From a bacterium (GTDB taxonomy: Bacteria > JAMCPX01), in assembly GCA_021800575.1 (NCBI GenBank), contig JAJYYW010000026.1:1-10092 (forward strand): a stretch of DNA of 10,092 nucleotides, read 5' to 3'. A model generated the notes under the pieces. That model saw only the letters and a list, made by a program, of their open reading frames with translations, ran no database searches and was not told the DNA's origin. Of the stretch, positions 1-6,187 are shown piece after piece (positions within the stretch are counted from its first letter, which is position 1; every line of letters starts with the position of its first letter). The translations under genes and the position numbers were made by a program.

Positions 1-126
1 GTGAGGGGCATACGCCAGAACATAGGACTCAAAGAAAACATGCTCGGCAGGACATCGGACATCGTCCTGAGAAAGGCACCCTGCGAGGTGATCATCGACA
101 AATTACCGGGAGAGGAGGAAGCATAG
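1..126 (+). CDS. C-terminal end of a UspA-domain protein (partial)
   Basis: An open frame enters from the left edge and ends in TAG at 124-126, giving 41 visible residues. The stretch LGRTSDIVLRKAPCEVII matches the end of a universal stress protein domain, where a Gly-Ser/Thr pair of the ATP-binding loop leads into the last helix and the 'VLRxAPCPVLVV'-type final strand. UspA domains bind ATP or sense stress, either alone or as cytosolic tails of transporters. The next gene begins directly after the stop codon and encodes an RCK/TrkA subunit, so I infer that this is the tail of a membrane transporter (for example a permease-Usp fusion) or a free Usp protein in the same operon. The GTG at position 1 is in frame but is not a convincing start, because the domain is incomplete. 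The fold is fairly well supported; the full protein is unknown. Confidence 0.65.
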   Translation: MRGIRQNIGLKENMLGRTSDIVLRKAPCEVIIDKLPGEEEA

Positions 127-528
127 ATGCGCGTGGTTATAATCGGTTCCGGCCGGCTCGGTTCGCGGCTGGTCAGTGTATTTTCAAAACGGGGTGACAG
201 TGTGCTCGTCCTCGAGCAGAACGAGAGCAAGTTCATGTACATCGAGGACAGGGAGGGCGTGGAATTTCTCGTGGGTGACAGCACGGACGAAACGATCATC
301 CGGCAGGCCCTGAAAAAGCCGGCGGACGTGGTGCTGGTGGCAACCGGGAACGACTACACCAACATCATGATAGCCCAGAAGATCAAGATCATCGACAAAA
401 CCATCAAGGTTATCATGCGTTTGTTTGATATCAACCTGGTCGCGGTCTACATGGAGCTCGGCATCGAGGTCGTCTGTCCGACGAGTCTCACGATTGATGC
501 GCTCCTCAAGATGCCGGGCATCGCATAA
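127..528 (+). CDS. Stand-alone RCK_N (TrkA-N) nucleotide-binding protein
   Basis: This 133-residue protein is a single Rossmann domain of the RCK/TrkA-N family, which binds NAD(H) or ATP and gates K+ or other cation and amino-acid transporters from the cytosolic side. The glycine motif GSGRLG lies at residues 7-12, and an acidic residue at the end of strand 2 (Glu30, in VLVLEQN) is placed to hold the ribose. 'GDSTDE' near residue 51 and 'ATGND' near residue 72 are typical of the family. There is no TrkA-C domain; the protein stops at about the end of RCK_N, much shorter than KtrA (about 220 residues) or TrkA (about 458). The ATG follows the preceding TAG with no gap and has an AGGAGG site in the end of the upstream gene, so translation is probably coupled. 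It likely oligomerises with the next gene product. Family assignment is firm; the transported ion is unknown. Confidence 0.9.
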   Translation: MRVVIIGSGRLGSRLVSVFSKRGDSVLVLEQNESKFMYIEDREGVEFLVGDSTDETIIRQALKKPADVVLVATGNDYTNIMIAQKIKIIDKTIKVIMRLFDINLVAVYMELGIEVVCPTSLTIDALLKMPGIA

Positions 529-537
529 GGGGGGATC

Positions 538-1200
538 ATGTATATCATAATCGTCGGAGCCAGCAAGGCGGGTATCAATCTCACCAAAACACTTCTCTCG
601 GGCGGGCACGAGGTTACCCTCATCGATCAGGACAAGGCAAAGGTAACGGCATTGGCGGAAACCCTCAACGAAACGGTCTTGCTCGGCAATGGCGCGAGTG
701 CGCCCGTGCTGAAGTTCGCCGGCGCGAACAGGGCGGATGTTGTCGCCGCGCTCACCGGTGACGACGCGACCAACCTCGTCGTCTGCCAGCTGACCAAACT
801 GATGTTTATGACGCCGAGGACCATCTCGAGGGTCTCGGACCCTGCCAACGAGGAGATCTTCCAGAGCATCGGGGTGGATGCAACCATCAACTCGACGCGG
901 ATCCTGAATTACCTCATCGAAGAGCAGGTGCAGGCAGGCGACGTTGTCGTGCCGCTGTTCCCCCTCAAGGGCGGGGACGTGGAACTCGTGCAGGTCGACG
1001 TTCCCAAGGGCTCGGCCATCGTCGGGAATAAAATCAAGGACCTCGGGTTACCGGAGGGCATCATCATCGTCTCGATTTACCGGGAAGAAAAAACGATCAT
1101 CCCCAAGGGTGAAACCGTTTTTCAGCAGAACGACGAGGTTATCGCGATCGTCAAGAAAGAACACATCGACAAGATACAGCAGATGTTCAAAGGGGCCTGA
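538..1200 (+). CDS. RCK/TrkA family protein with RCK_N and RCK_C domains
   Basis: This 220-residue protein has the usual KtrA/single-RCK layout: a Rossmann RCK_N domain (residues 1 to about 130) and a TrkA-C domain (about 140-220, from 'GGDVELVQVDVPKGS' to 'NDEVIAIVKKEHI'). TrkA-C commonly binds a small ligand or nucleotide and carries the conformational signal to the transporter. The glycine motif is GASKAG (7-12), so the central Gly is replaced by Ser; the ribose-binding acid at the end of strand 2 is Asp30. It starts 9 bases after the previous stop, behind a G-rich Shine-Dalgarno run. With the preceding RCK_N-only gene and the upstream UspA-tailed protein it forms an apparent transporter-regulator operon. 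Calling it trkA or ktrA would over-specify, because the channel partner is not visible. It is convergent with the next gene. Confidence 0.9.
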   Translation: MYIIIVGASKAGINLTKTLLSGGHEVTLIDQDKAKVTALAETLNETVLLGNGASAPVLKFAGANRADVVAALTGDDATNLVVCQLTKLMFMTPRTISRVSDPANEEIFQSIGVDATINSTRILNYLIEEQVQAGDVVVPLFPLKGGDVELVQVDVPKGSAIVGNKIKDLGLPEGIIIVSIYREEKTIIPKGETVFQQNDEVIAIVKKEHIDKIQQMFKGA

Positions 1201-1202
1201 CC

Positions 1203-1236
1203 GCCGGCCCCCGGCAGGGTGCCCGGACCGGGCTGT
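1203..1236 (+). terminator. Candidate weak terminator with two short hairpins after the RCK operon
   Basis: Just past the TGA of the second RCK gene lie two small GC-rich hairpins: 1203-1207 pairs with 1211-1215 around a 3-base loop, and 1221-1225 pairs with 1229-1233 around a 3-base loop. The second is followed by TGTTT, a poor U-tract. Convergent genes end here with only 36 bases between their stops, so termination is expected, but the T-run is too weak to be sure this is an intrinsic site. Confidence 0.35.
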
Positions 1237-2061
1237 TTACCCCGCTGCACCGTGCTGGGCCGGGGAGCTTAACCGGGCAACGACCCGGCGGTACACGGCG
1301 CCCGAGTACAGCAGGGCCATGTGCCCCTTCAGGGGAACAGCTTCGTTTTCCATGCCGTCCATGAACCCATTCCCCGCAGGGATGATGAGGTTATCCAGCG
1401 TGGACCACAGTGCGAAGACCGGGGGAAGCGGCGTGCTGTTCAGTGCGCTTAAAAAATCGCTCCCGGGTACCATTTCCCGCGCGTTTTTACCGATGCCCAG
1501 GACTGCGATCTTTGTTCCCCGGTGCGGGCTCGCTATGGTGATGAGCCCCTTGATCCTCCCGTCGCCGCGGGCTGAATTTGCGTAGTACCGCGACACCAGG
1601 CCGCCCATGCTGTGTCCGACGAGGTAAACCTGCTTTTCCCCGGTTTTTTCCGCTATCTCGTCCATCTTATCCGCGACGCGATCCGAGAGCTCCGTGATGG
1701 ACAGGGCAGGGGGGTACAGGTTCACGGTGAACACCCGGTAACCGGCAAGCGCGAGCCGCACATGGACATAGAGGAAGCACGCCCTGTTCATCATGTACCC
1801 GTGGACGAGCAGCACAGGGGGATGCGATGACGGTCCCTTCTTCAGGAAAAGCGCATCATAGTTGATGAACCCGAGCACGTACGTGAGGACCGACAGAAAC
1901 ATAAAGACAGTTTCCTGCAGGACCTCGACGGCGACGGCAACGGCCCCCTCGAACGGTTTTGTCCGCGCGTTCAGGGCATCGTAGATCGCCAGGGTGAACT
2001 GGTTGACGGTGACGATGAGTACGACGATAAAAATCCACGCAAGAATATGCAGTACAATCAT
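1237..2061 (-). CDS. Membrane-anchored alpha/beta hydrolase (lipase/esterase-like)
   Basis: This 274-residue serine hydrolase has an almost complete textbook alpha/beta-hydrolase layout. The oxyanion-hole 'HG' is at 87-88 (VLLVHGY), the nucleophile elbow GHSMGG places Ser151, Asp223 sits in 'WSTLDNLIIP', and His247 sits in 'KGHMALL'. 'ITIASPHRGT' (174-183) after the elbow is typical of triacylglycerol lipases and PGAP1-like esterases. Two hydrophobic segments, about 3-30 and 40-66, precede the catalytic domain; the first looks like an uncleaved anchor, so the enzyme is probably membrane bound, with topology uncertain. Its ATG overlaps the stop of the upstream gene as ATGA and has a strong AAGGAGG site inside that gene, so the two proteins are made together. 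The substrate cannot be read from the sequence; an acyl ester is the safest guess. Confidence 0.88.
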   Translation of the reverse strand: MIVLHILAWIFIVVLIVTVNQFTLAIYDALNARTKPFEGAVAVAVEVLQETVFMFLSVLTYVLGFINYDALFLKKGPSSHPPVLLVHGYMMNRACFLYVHVRLALAGYRVFTVNLYPPALSITELSDRVADKMDEIAEKTGEKQVYLVGHSMGGLVSRYYANSARGDGRIKGLITIASPHRGTKIAVLGIGKNAREMVPGSDFLSALNSTPLPPVFALWSTLDNLIIPAGNGFMDGMENEAVPLKGHMALLYSGAVYRRVVARLSSPAQHGAAG

Positions 2062-3275
2062 GACATCCTCCTTTTTCTCAGAACAAGTGTTTCGATGACC
2101 TCGGGGACCTGCTGGAGCAGGATCAAAAGCTCGCCGATGTTCGTCGAGGCGAATTCACCCGCGCCGTTGTCACCGTACAGCATCTGCACGACCTTCCCCA
2201 TGAAATGCACGGGGATGATGACCACGGATTTCGGAAGCTTCCCCCCAAGCAGGAGGAAGAAATCCCTGTTCAGTTCCGTGGGCTGGGGCGGTCCGACGAA
2301 ATGGGCACCGGTGTCGTGGACGAATTTGAAAACGGACGGCTGGTCCAGCGGAATGATAAGCTGTTTTATGTTCAGGCGGTGAACGCCCTGTCCCGCGCCT
2401 TCCCAGCCGATGGCAAGTTCTTTCTGGATCATAAACAGCGCCGCCCTCCTGAACACGGACAGCGCATAGCCCAGGACCACCGCGGCGATGTCGTCTCTCG
2501 ATTCCACCGACCCCAGCAGGGCACGCGCGTCCTTGAGGTCCGCCGGGTGCTTGAGCTGCAGCGTTTCTTCGAGCTCCATGGCGTGCGACAGCTCGATCGC
2601 GGGCTTCGCCTGCGCGGGAACGGGTTTTTCCGGTCCGACCATCTTCTCAAAATCCTCCTCGGTCGTGAGTTCCTCATGGTTGCCGAGCGGTTTGAGGGAG
2701 GGCGTCTCTGCGGCCTGCGGCGCCGGCTGGGCTGTCTGCTTCTGCGGCGGTATTTCGGCGGGCGCCGGTGTGCCGGGCGCGGGCCGCTTGCTCATCCGTT
2801 CCGCCAGAAACTGTGCCGTGTCCTGCTTTGACAGGGTGATGTACCGGATGTCCCGCTTGATGCGGTAATACTTTTCCAGCAGGAGCAAAAAGCGTATCTC
2901 GGGAATCACGTAGGGCTTGATGTTCATGCCCGTGACGAACGACAGCTCGTCGAGCGCATCGAGCCTGCCGGGGTCCATCATCAGCACACCGAGGTGCTTC
3001 TCCTGTGCCTCAAAGGGTATGACCCTGTACTTTTTGACCAGGCTGACGGGGATGAGCCGGAGGGTATTCGTTTGGATATTGTTCAGGGTTTCCAGAGCCA
3101 CAGGCTGGAGGCGATGGTACTGCGCCAGGTGCTTTTCGAGGTTGTCCTCGTTGAGCGCCCCGGATTCAATGAGGTTGGTTCCCAGCCTTCCTCCAAAAAT
3201 AATCTGCGCGTTCATGGCCTCGGTGAGCTGGTCGCCGGTTATGATTTTTTGCCGTACAAGGAAATCACCAAACAT
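2058..3275 (-). CDS. GspE_N/MshEN-like domain protein with Pro/Ala linker and GAF-like C-terminus
   Basis: This 405-residue protein resembles the N-terminal part of type II secretion and type IV pilus ATPases (GspE, PilB, MshE) but lacks the ATPase. Residues 1-53 show two 24-residue motifs five residues apart, the MshEN spacing. The second (30-53) keeps R30-L31-G32, L35, G39, L46 and L50. The first (1-24) is degenerate: Met1 replaces Arg, Phe2 replaces Leu and Lys10 replaces Gly, though G3, L6, L17 and Q24 remain. A GspE_N-like alpha/beta region runs to about 145 ('VIPFEAQEKHLGVLMMDPG'). Then come a disordered Pro/Ala/Glu linker (about 155-230) and a C-terminal region (about 245-405) that looks GAF-like ('SVVIIPVHFMGKVVQMLYGDN'). 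There are no Walker motifs. MshEN domains can bind cyclic di-GMP; whether this one does is open. The start has only a modest GTAAGG site. It is coupled by ATGA to the downstream hydrolase. Confidence 0.75.
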   Translation of the reverse strand: MFGDFLVRQKIITGDQLTEAMNAQIIFGGRLGTNLIESGALNEDNLEKHLAQYHRLQPVALETLNNIQTNTLRLIPVSLVKKYRVIPFEAQEKHLGVLMMDPGRLDALDELSFVTGMNIKPYVIPEIRFLLLLEKYYRIKRDIRYITLSKQDTAQFLAERMSKRPAPGTPAPAEIPPQKQTAQPAPQAAETPSLKPLGNHEELTTEEDFEKMVGPEKPVPAQAKPAIELSHAMELEETLQLKHPADLKDARALLGSVESRDDIAAVVLGYALSVFRRAALFMIQKELAIGWEGAGQGVHRLNIKQLIIPLDQPSVFKFVHDTGAHFVGPPQPTELNRDFFLLLGGKLPKSVVIIPVHFMGKVVQMLYGDNGAGEFASTNIGELLILLQQVPEVIETLVLRKRRMS

Positions 3276-3298
3276 GGTATGACCTTACCAGAGTTCGC

Positions 3299-3337
3299 AA
3301 AAAAATACCACAGGGACAACCATGAACCAGTCCCGGT
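3299..3337 (-). terminator. Candidate intrinsic terminator after the acyl-CoA dehydrogenase gene
   Basis: Read on the minus strand, a GGGAC/GTCCC stem (plus 3330-3334 with 3313-3317, 12-base loop) can extend by ACC/GGT across a 3-base bulge. It is followed by A and seven T residues (plus-strand A-run 3299-3305). It sits 16 bases after the dehydrogenase stop and before the MshEN-like gene, so it probably separates the two transcripts. The stem is short, hence moderate confidence. Confidence 0.5.
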
Positions 3338-3352
3338 CGGGCAGCACCGCTG

Positions 3353-4498
3353 TCAGTCTTTCAGCAGATCCCGTGCGATCATGAACCTCTGGATCTCGGA
3401 GGTGCCTTCGAAGATCCGGTAGGCCCGGATGTCCCTGAACATGCGCTCCACCTTAGTCTCGCGCATAAATCCCATGCCCCCGTGGACCTGGAGCACACGG
3501 TCCGCAACCCTGAAGGCCGCCTCTGTTGCGAACAGCTTGGTCATGCTCGAGTGGGTGCGGATGTCCTCGCCGCAGTCAAACCGGAAGGCCGTGTCCGCGA
3601 GCATCCGGTCTGCCGCAAAGAGTTCGGTGGCACTGTCCGCGAGCATCCACTGGATTGCCTCGAACTCGGCAATGGGCTTGCCGAACTGCGTGCGGAGCTT
3701 CGCATACCCGATCCCCATGGAGAGCAGTCGTTCGCCGATCCCGATCGCGGACGCAGCGGCGGAAAGACGGCCTTCGTTGAGGGTTTTCATCGCTATCTTG
3801 AACCCTCCGCCGACAGGCCCCAGAAGACCCGTCTCCGGGATAAAACAGTCGTCAAAGATCACCTCCGCCTGGAGCCAGCCCTTGCCTCCCATGGTGTTAT
3901 GGAGCGCACCGATGCTCAGCCCCGGGGTGCCCTTTTCCACGAGAAAGGCAGAGATGCCTCCCCGCGCACGTTTCTCCTTGTCCGTGACCGCGATGACCGT
4001 GAAGATATCGGCAATCGGAGCATTGGTGATGAAATGCTTCATGCCATTGAGCACCCAGCCCCCGGCGGTCTTTATCGCGGTCGTGGCGATGGCGGACGCA
4101 TCCGATCCCGCCCCGGGCTCCGTGAGTGCGAACGCGGCGATCGATGCACCGCTCGCGAGCAGGGGCAGGTAATGATTTTTCTGATCCGCGGTACCGTCAT
4201 TGACGATCGCCATGGAGCCGATGCCGTTGTTGATACTCATCCGTGCCCGTATGTCATCGTGGGATTTTGAGAGTTCCTTCAGGGCGTAACAGTAGTCCAG
4301 AAGGTTCATCCCCGAGCCGCCGTAGGCCGCGGGAATGCGCAGGCCGAACAGGCCGAGGTCTTTCATCCTCGCAATGAGCGGTTCCGGCAGGCTGCCCGTT
4401 TCCTCGATCGCGTCTTCCGCCGGGATACATTCATCCCTGACAAACCGCGTCAGTCCTTCGATAAAGTGGCGTGCTTCCTGTGTTATCCGGGTATCCAT
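3353..4498 (-). CDS. Acyl-CoA dehydrogenase (FAD, short-/medium-chain type)
   Basis: This 381-residue flavoenzyme of normal family length oxidises an acyl-CoA to the trans-2-enoyl-CoA, passing electrons to electron-transfer flavoprotein. The first family signature is at 123-133 (FALTEPGAGSD), where the backbone contacts FAD and substrate. The second is the C-terminal 'QVHGGMGFMRE' helix region followed by 'IFEGTSEIQRF'; Glu364 in the FEGTSE motif aligns with the catalytic base of butyryl- and medium-chain enzymes, not the isovaleryl/long-chain position. Substrate length cannot be fixed from this. The gene starts 22 bases after the EF-P stop with no good Shine-Dalgarno sequence (only GGGAT close to the ATG), so it may depend on EF-P translation. 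The dehydratase pair nearby carries out a neighbouring acyl-CoA or acyl-ACP reaction. The family is certain; the pathway (beta-oxidation, amino-acid or aromatic degradation) is not. Confidence 0.95.
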   Translation of the reverse strand: MDTRITQEARHFIEGLTRFVRDECIPAEDAIEETGSLPEPLIARMKDLGLFGLRIPAAYGGSGMNLLDYCYALKELSKSHDDIRARMSINNGIGSMAIVNDGTADQKNHYLPLLASGASIAAFALTEPGAGSDASAIATTAIKTAGGWVLNGMKHFITNAPIADIFTVIAVTDKEKRARGGISAFLVEKGTPGLSIGALHNTMGGKGWLQAEVIFDDCFIPETGLLGPVGGGFKIAMKTLNEGRLSAAASAIGIGERLLSMGIGYAKLRTQFGKPIAEFEAIQWMLADSATELFAADRMLADTAFRFDCGEDIRTHSSMTKLFATEAAFRVADRVLQVHGGMGFMRETKVERMFRDIRAYRIFEGTSEIQRFMIARDLLKD

Positions 4499-4506
4499 AT
4501 CCCGAC

Positions 4507-4522
4507 GACGGACCCGTCCGTC
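4507..4522 (-). repeat. Hairpin overlapping the EF-P stop codon
   Basis: GACGGA at 4507-4512 pairs perfectly with TCCGTC at 4517-4522 around a 4-base loop. The arm reaches into the EF-P stop codon and occupies most of the short gap before the acyl-CoA dehydrogenase ATG. There is no T-run, so it is not an intrinsic terminator. It could influence coupling or translation of the dehydrogenase, which has a weak ribosome binding site. Confidence 0.4.
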
Positions 4523-5093
4523 ATTTCTTGGTCTGCACCCGTTCTATGTATTTACCTTCCCCGGTATCGACCTTGATCCGGGTCCCCACCTCGATAAACT
4601 GGGGCACCTGGACAACGAGTCCGGTCTCCAGCGTGGCGGGCTTCGTGGTGTTGGTGATCGTCGCGGTCCGGAGGTTCGGCTCTGTTTCAACGACGTCGAG
4701 CTCGACGGTCAGGGGCAGATCGATGTTGAGCGGCTTGCCCTCGTAAAACGAGACGGCGACCTTTGAGTTCGGAATGATATACTGGATGGCATCCCCGACA
4801 ATGTCTTCCCCGAGCGTATACTGCTCGTAGTTTTCCGTGTCCATGAATACGTAATGGTCGTCCTCCTTGTAGAGGTACTCCAGCTCCTTTTCGTCGAACG
4901 TGACCTTCTCGACCTTGTCCTCGGGCCTGAACCTGTTCTCCAGATTCGAGCCTGTTTTGATGTTCTTGAGCTTTGTCTGGACCATACCGCGCCAGTTTCC
5001 CGGCGTCACATGGTTGACGTTCAAAACCCTGTACAGATCCTTATTGAACTCTATGATCATACCGACCCTCAGTGCGGTTGATGCTATTAACAT
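4521..5093 (-). CDS. efp: Elongation factor P with Asn at the modified-residue position
   Basis: This 190-residue EF-P has all three domains: N-terminal KOW-like (about 1-65), central OB (66-128) and C-terminal OB (about 130-185, with the family hallmark 'ETGLVVQVPQFIEVGTRIKVDT'). EF-P binds between the ribosomal P and E sites and relieves stalling at consecutive prolines. In the domain I loop that reaches the peptidyl-transferase centre, the sequence is HVTPGNWRGMVQTKL. Aligned with E. coli FVKPGKGQAFARVKL, the residue at the modified Lys34 position is Asn33, followed by Trp34 and Arg35. Lysine modification by EpmA or Arg rhamnosylation by EarP is therefore not possible at that residue. The ATG has a strong GAGGAGG site 6 bases upstream. 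The 136 bases upstream hold a hairpin but no convincing promoter. It could be the sole EF-P or a paralogue; the window cannot tell. Confidence 0.95.
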   Translation of the reverse strand: MLIASTALRVGMIIEFNKDLYRVLNVNHVTPGNWRGMVQTKLKNIKTGSNLENRFRPEDKVEKVTFDEKELEYLYKEDDHYVFMDTENYEQYTLGEDIVGDAIQYIIPNSKVAVSFYEGKPLNIDLPLTVELDVVETEPNLRTATITNTTKPATLETGLVVQVPQFIEVGTRIKVDTGEGKYIERVQTKK

Positions 5094-5163
5094 ACGTGCC
5101 TCCTCAATTATTTTCGGGTCTTAGAGCTTAACAACAAATTGCCTGATTATGCAAGTTTTTTTC

Positions 5164-5187
5164 CCGGAACCCCGCACACCGTTCCGG
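5164..5187. repeat. Perfect inverted repeat between the dehydratase operon and efp
   Basis: CCGGAAC (5164-5170) and GTTCCGG (5181-5187) flank a 10-base spacer; flanking T and A residues (5160-5162 with 5188-5190) can lengthen the stem past one bulged base. On the minus strand, where transcription passes from the dehydratase genes towards efp, the hairpin is followed by an A-run and not a T-run, so it does not fit an intrinsic terminator. It may be a 3'-end stabilising hairpin or a regulatory site; its role is unknown. Confidence 0.4.
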
Positions 5188-5229
5188 AAAGGCGCCGGCC
5201 CGCTGCAGCTCCGCGGCGAATGGTGCGCG

Positions 5230-5625
5230 CTATCCCAGGTCTACCTCTGCAAAGGCGTTGTTGATGACCTCGTCCCCGGTCTGTTTCTTTGCGATCAGCT
5301 CGCAGTGCGCCGTGTTGTTGTCAATCGATGCGACTCTGCCGGTGATCGTGATGGTGTCCTCCGGCAGGACGGGTTTGGCAAACCGCACCTTGAGCTTCTT
5401 GACCTTGTAAGGATCGTGCGACCATTCCGATACGGTCTGCATGACGAACGCCATGGTGCACAGTCCCTGCAGTATAGCTCCCCCAAGGCCGACCATCTTG
5501 CCGAATTCCGCGTCGATGTGAATGGGGTTAAAGTCCCCCGATGCGCCGGCATAAAAAATGGGCCTGTATTTGTCCACCTCTTTCTGGAGGGTGAAAACGT
5601 CTCCGATTTTTGCAGTGATTGCCAT
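5230..5625 (-). CDS. MaoC-like (R)-specific enoyl hydratase / 3-hydroxyacyl dehydratase, catalytic subunit
   Basis: This 131-residue single-hotdog protein carries the hydratase-2 motif YAGASGDFNPIHID, with the catalytic dyad at Asp31 and His36, the same numbering as known for Aeromonas PhaJ. The segment 'GLGGAILQGLCTMAFV' that follows is the usual substrate-channel helix. Such enzymes interconvert trans-2-enoyl and (3R)-3-hydroxyacyl thioesters. It starts 15 bases after the stop of the FAS1-like dehydratase gene, behind an AAGGAGA site. Together they resemble the HadA-HadB arrangement of mycobacterial fatty-acid synthesis, in which this subunit supplies the active site and the partner shapes the acyl-binding channel. 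Whether the physiological substrate is CoA- or ACP-bound cannot be decided here. There are no odd features; the length is normal for the family. Confidence 0.93.
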   Translation of the reverse strand: MAITAKIGDVFTLQKEVDKYRPIFYAGASGDFNPIHIDAEFGKMVGLGGAILQGLCTMAFVMQTVSEWSHDPYKVKKLKVRFAKPVLPEDTITITGRVASIDNNTAHCELIAKKQTGDEVINNAFAEVDLG

Positions 5626-5640
5626 GATTCTGTTCTCCTT

Positions 5641-6081
5641 TCACCGTCTGATAACAAACGTCCACTTGCCCCTGGTCACGATGCTGCCGTCCGATTTCTT
5701 TTTCGAAATGCCGCCCGCAACAACGAAGTCCTTGTCACCCTTCTCGTAGATGTCGGCAACGTATGCCTCGGTTTCGATGACATCGCCCGGTCGTACGACA
5801 CCGACAAACTCGTACTCCTGTTCCCCGTGCACGAGCATGGGAAGGTTGAGAGCGAGTTCACGGTCGAACATGACCTGCGCTATGGCATCCTTGGTGTACA
5901 CGACGGCGAACATCGGCGGTGCTATCAGGCCCTTGTAACGGCTCTGCTGCGCCTTCTGCTCGTCGATGTACAGCGGGTTCAGGTCGCCGACCGCCGTTGC
6001 GTACTCCTTGACCTTCTCCTTGCACACCTCATATTCCACCGGAGGGTATTTCTTGCCAATGAATTTTTTGTCTACAGCCAT
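5641..6081 (-). CDS. FAS1-like/MaoC N-terminal dehydratase, non-catalytic HadA-like subunit
   Basis: This 146-residue hotdog protein belongs to the MaoC N-terminal dehydratase (FAS1-like) family. It opens MAVDKKFIGKKYPPVEYEV and has the motif YATAVGDLNPLYID near residues 27-40. The position occupied by the catalytic His in hydratase 2 is Tyr38, as expected for the structural partner of a heterodimeric dehydratase. 'GLIAPPMFAVV' and 'PGDVIETEAYVADIYEKGDKDFVV' are typical later segments. I chose the ATG at 6081, not the longer open frame from a GTG at 6180, because a strong GAGGAGG lies just upstream of 6081, homology begins there, and the 33 extra residues are basic and low quality. It is first in a two-gene operon with the catalytic MaoC subunit. 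A candidate promoter with an overlapping palindrome lies about 80-115 bases upstream. Confidence 0.92.
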   Translation of the reverse strand: MAVDKKFIGKKYPPVEYEVCKEKVKEYATAVGDLNPLYIDEQKAQQSRYKGLIAPPMFAVVYTKDAIAQVMFDRELALNLPMLVHGEQEYEFVGVVRPGDVIETEAYVADIYEKGDKDFVVAGGISKKKSDGSIVTRGKWTFVIRR

Positions 6082-6086
6082 TGTTA

Positions 6087-6093
6087 CCTCCTC
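6087..6093 (-). promoter_or_regulatory. Ribosome binding site fixing the HadA-like start at 6081
   Basis: GAGGAGG on the minus strand, 5 bases upstream of the ATG at 6081. No comparable site precedes the longer in-frame GTG at 6180. The same AATTGAGGAGG leader sequence precedes efp. Confidence 0.8.
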
Positions 6094-6157
6094 AATTTTA
6101 TGATACCGCAGCTCGTGCCGGCGCCGGGGTTCCCGCCCCGGTATACCGAACACCTGC

Positions 6158-6187
6158 ATGATATGCCAGCGTATCCGCACTTGACAA
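6158..6187 (-). promoter_or_regulatory. Candidate sigma-70-type promoter of the dehydratase operon
   Basis: On the minus strand TTGTCA (6187-6182) and TATCAT (6163-6158) each match the -35 and -10 consensus at 5 of 6 positions, separated by 18 bases. Transcription would begin near 6151, leaving a leader of about 70 bases that includes a small GC-rich hairpin (6124-6129 with 6136-6141). Its place directly upstream of the HadA-like gene supports the call. No experimental support is available. Confidence 0.45.

Noticed and set aside
5114..5160. Possible efp promoter (TTGCAT, 18-base gap, TAAGCT on the minus strand)
   Set aside because: The -10 matches only three consensus positions; not enough to report, although a promoter is expected somewhere in this gap.
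6082..6180. N-terminal extension of the HadA-like dehydratase from a GTG at 6180
   Set aside because: No ribosome binding site; the added residues are not family-like, while GAGGAGG sits just ahead of the ATG at 6081. The extension would also overlap the candidate promoter.
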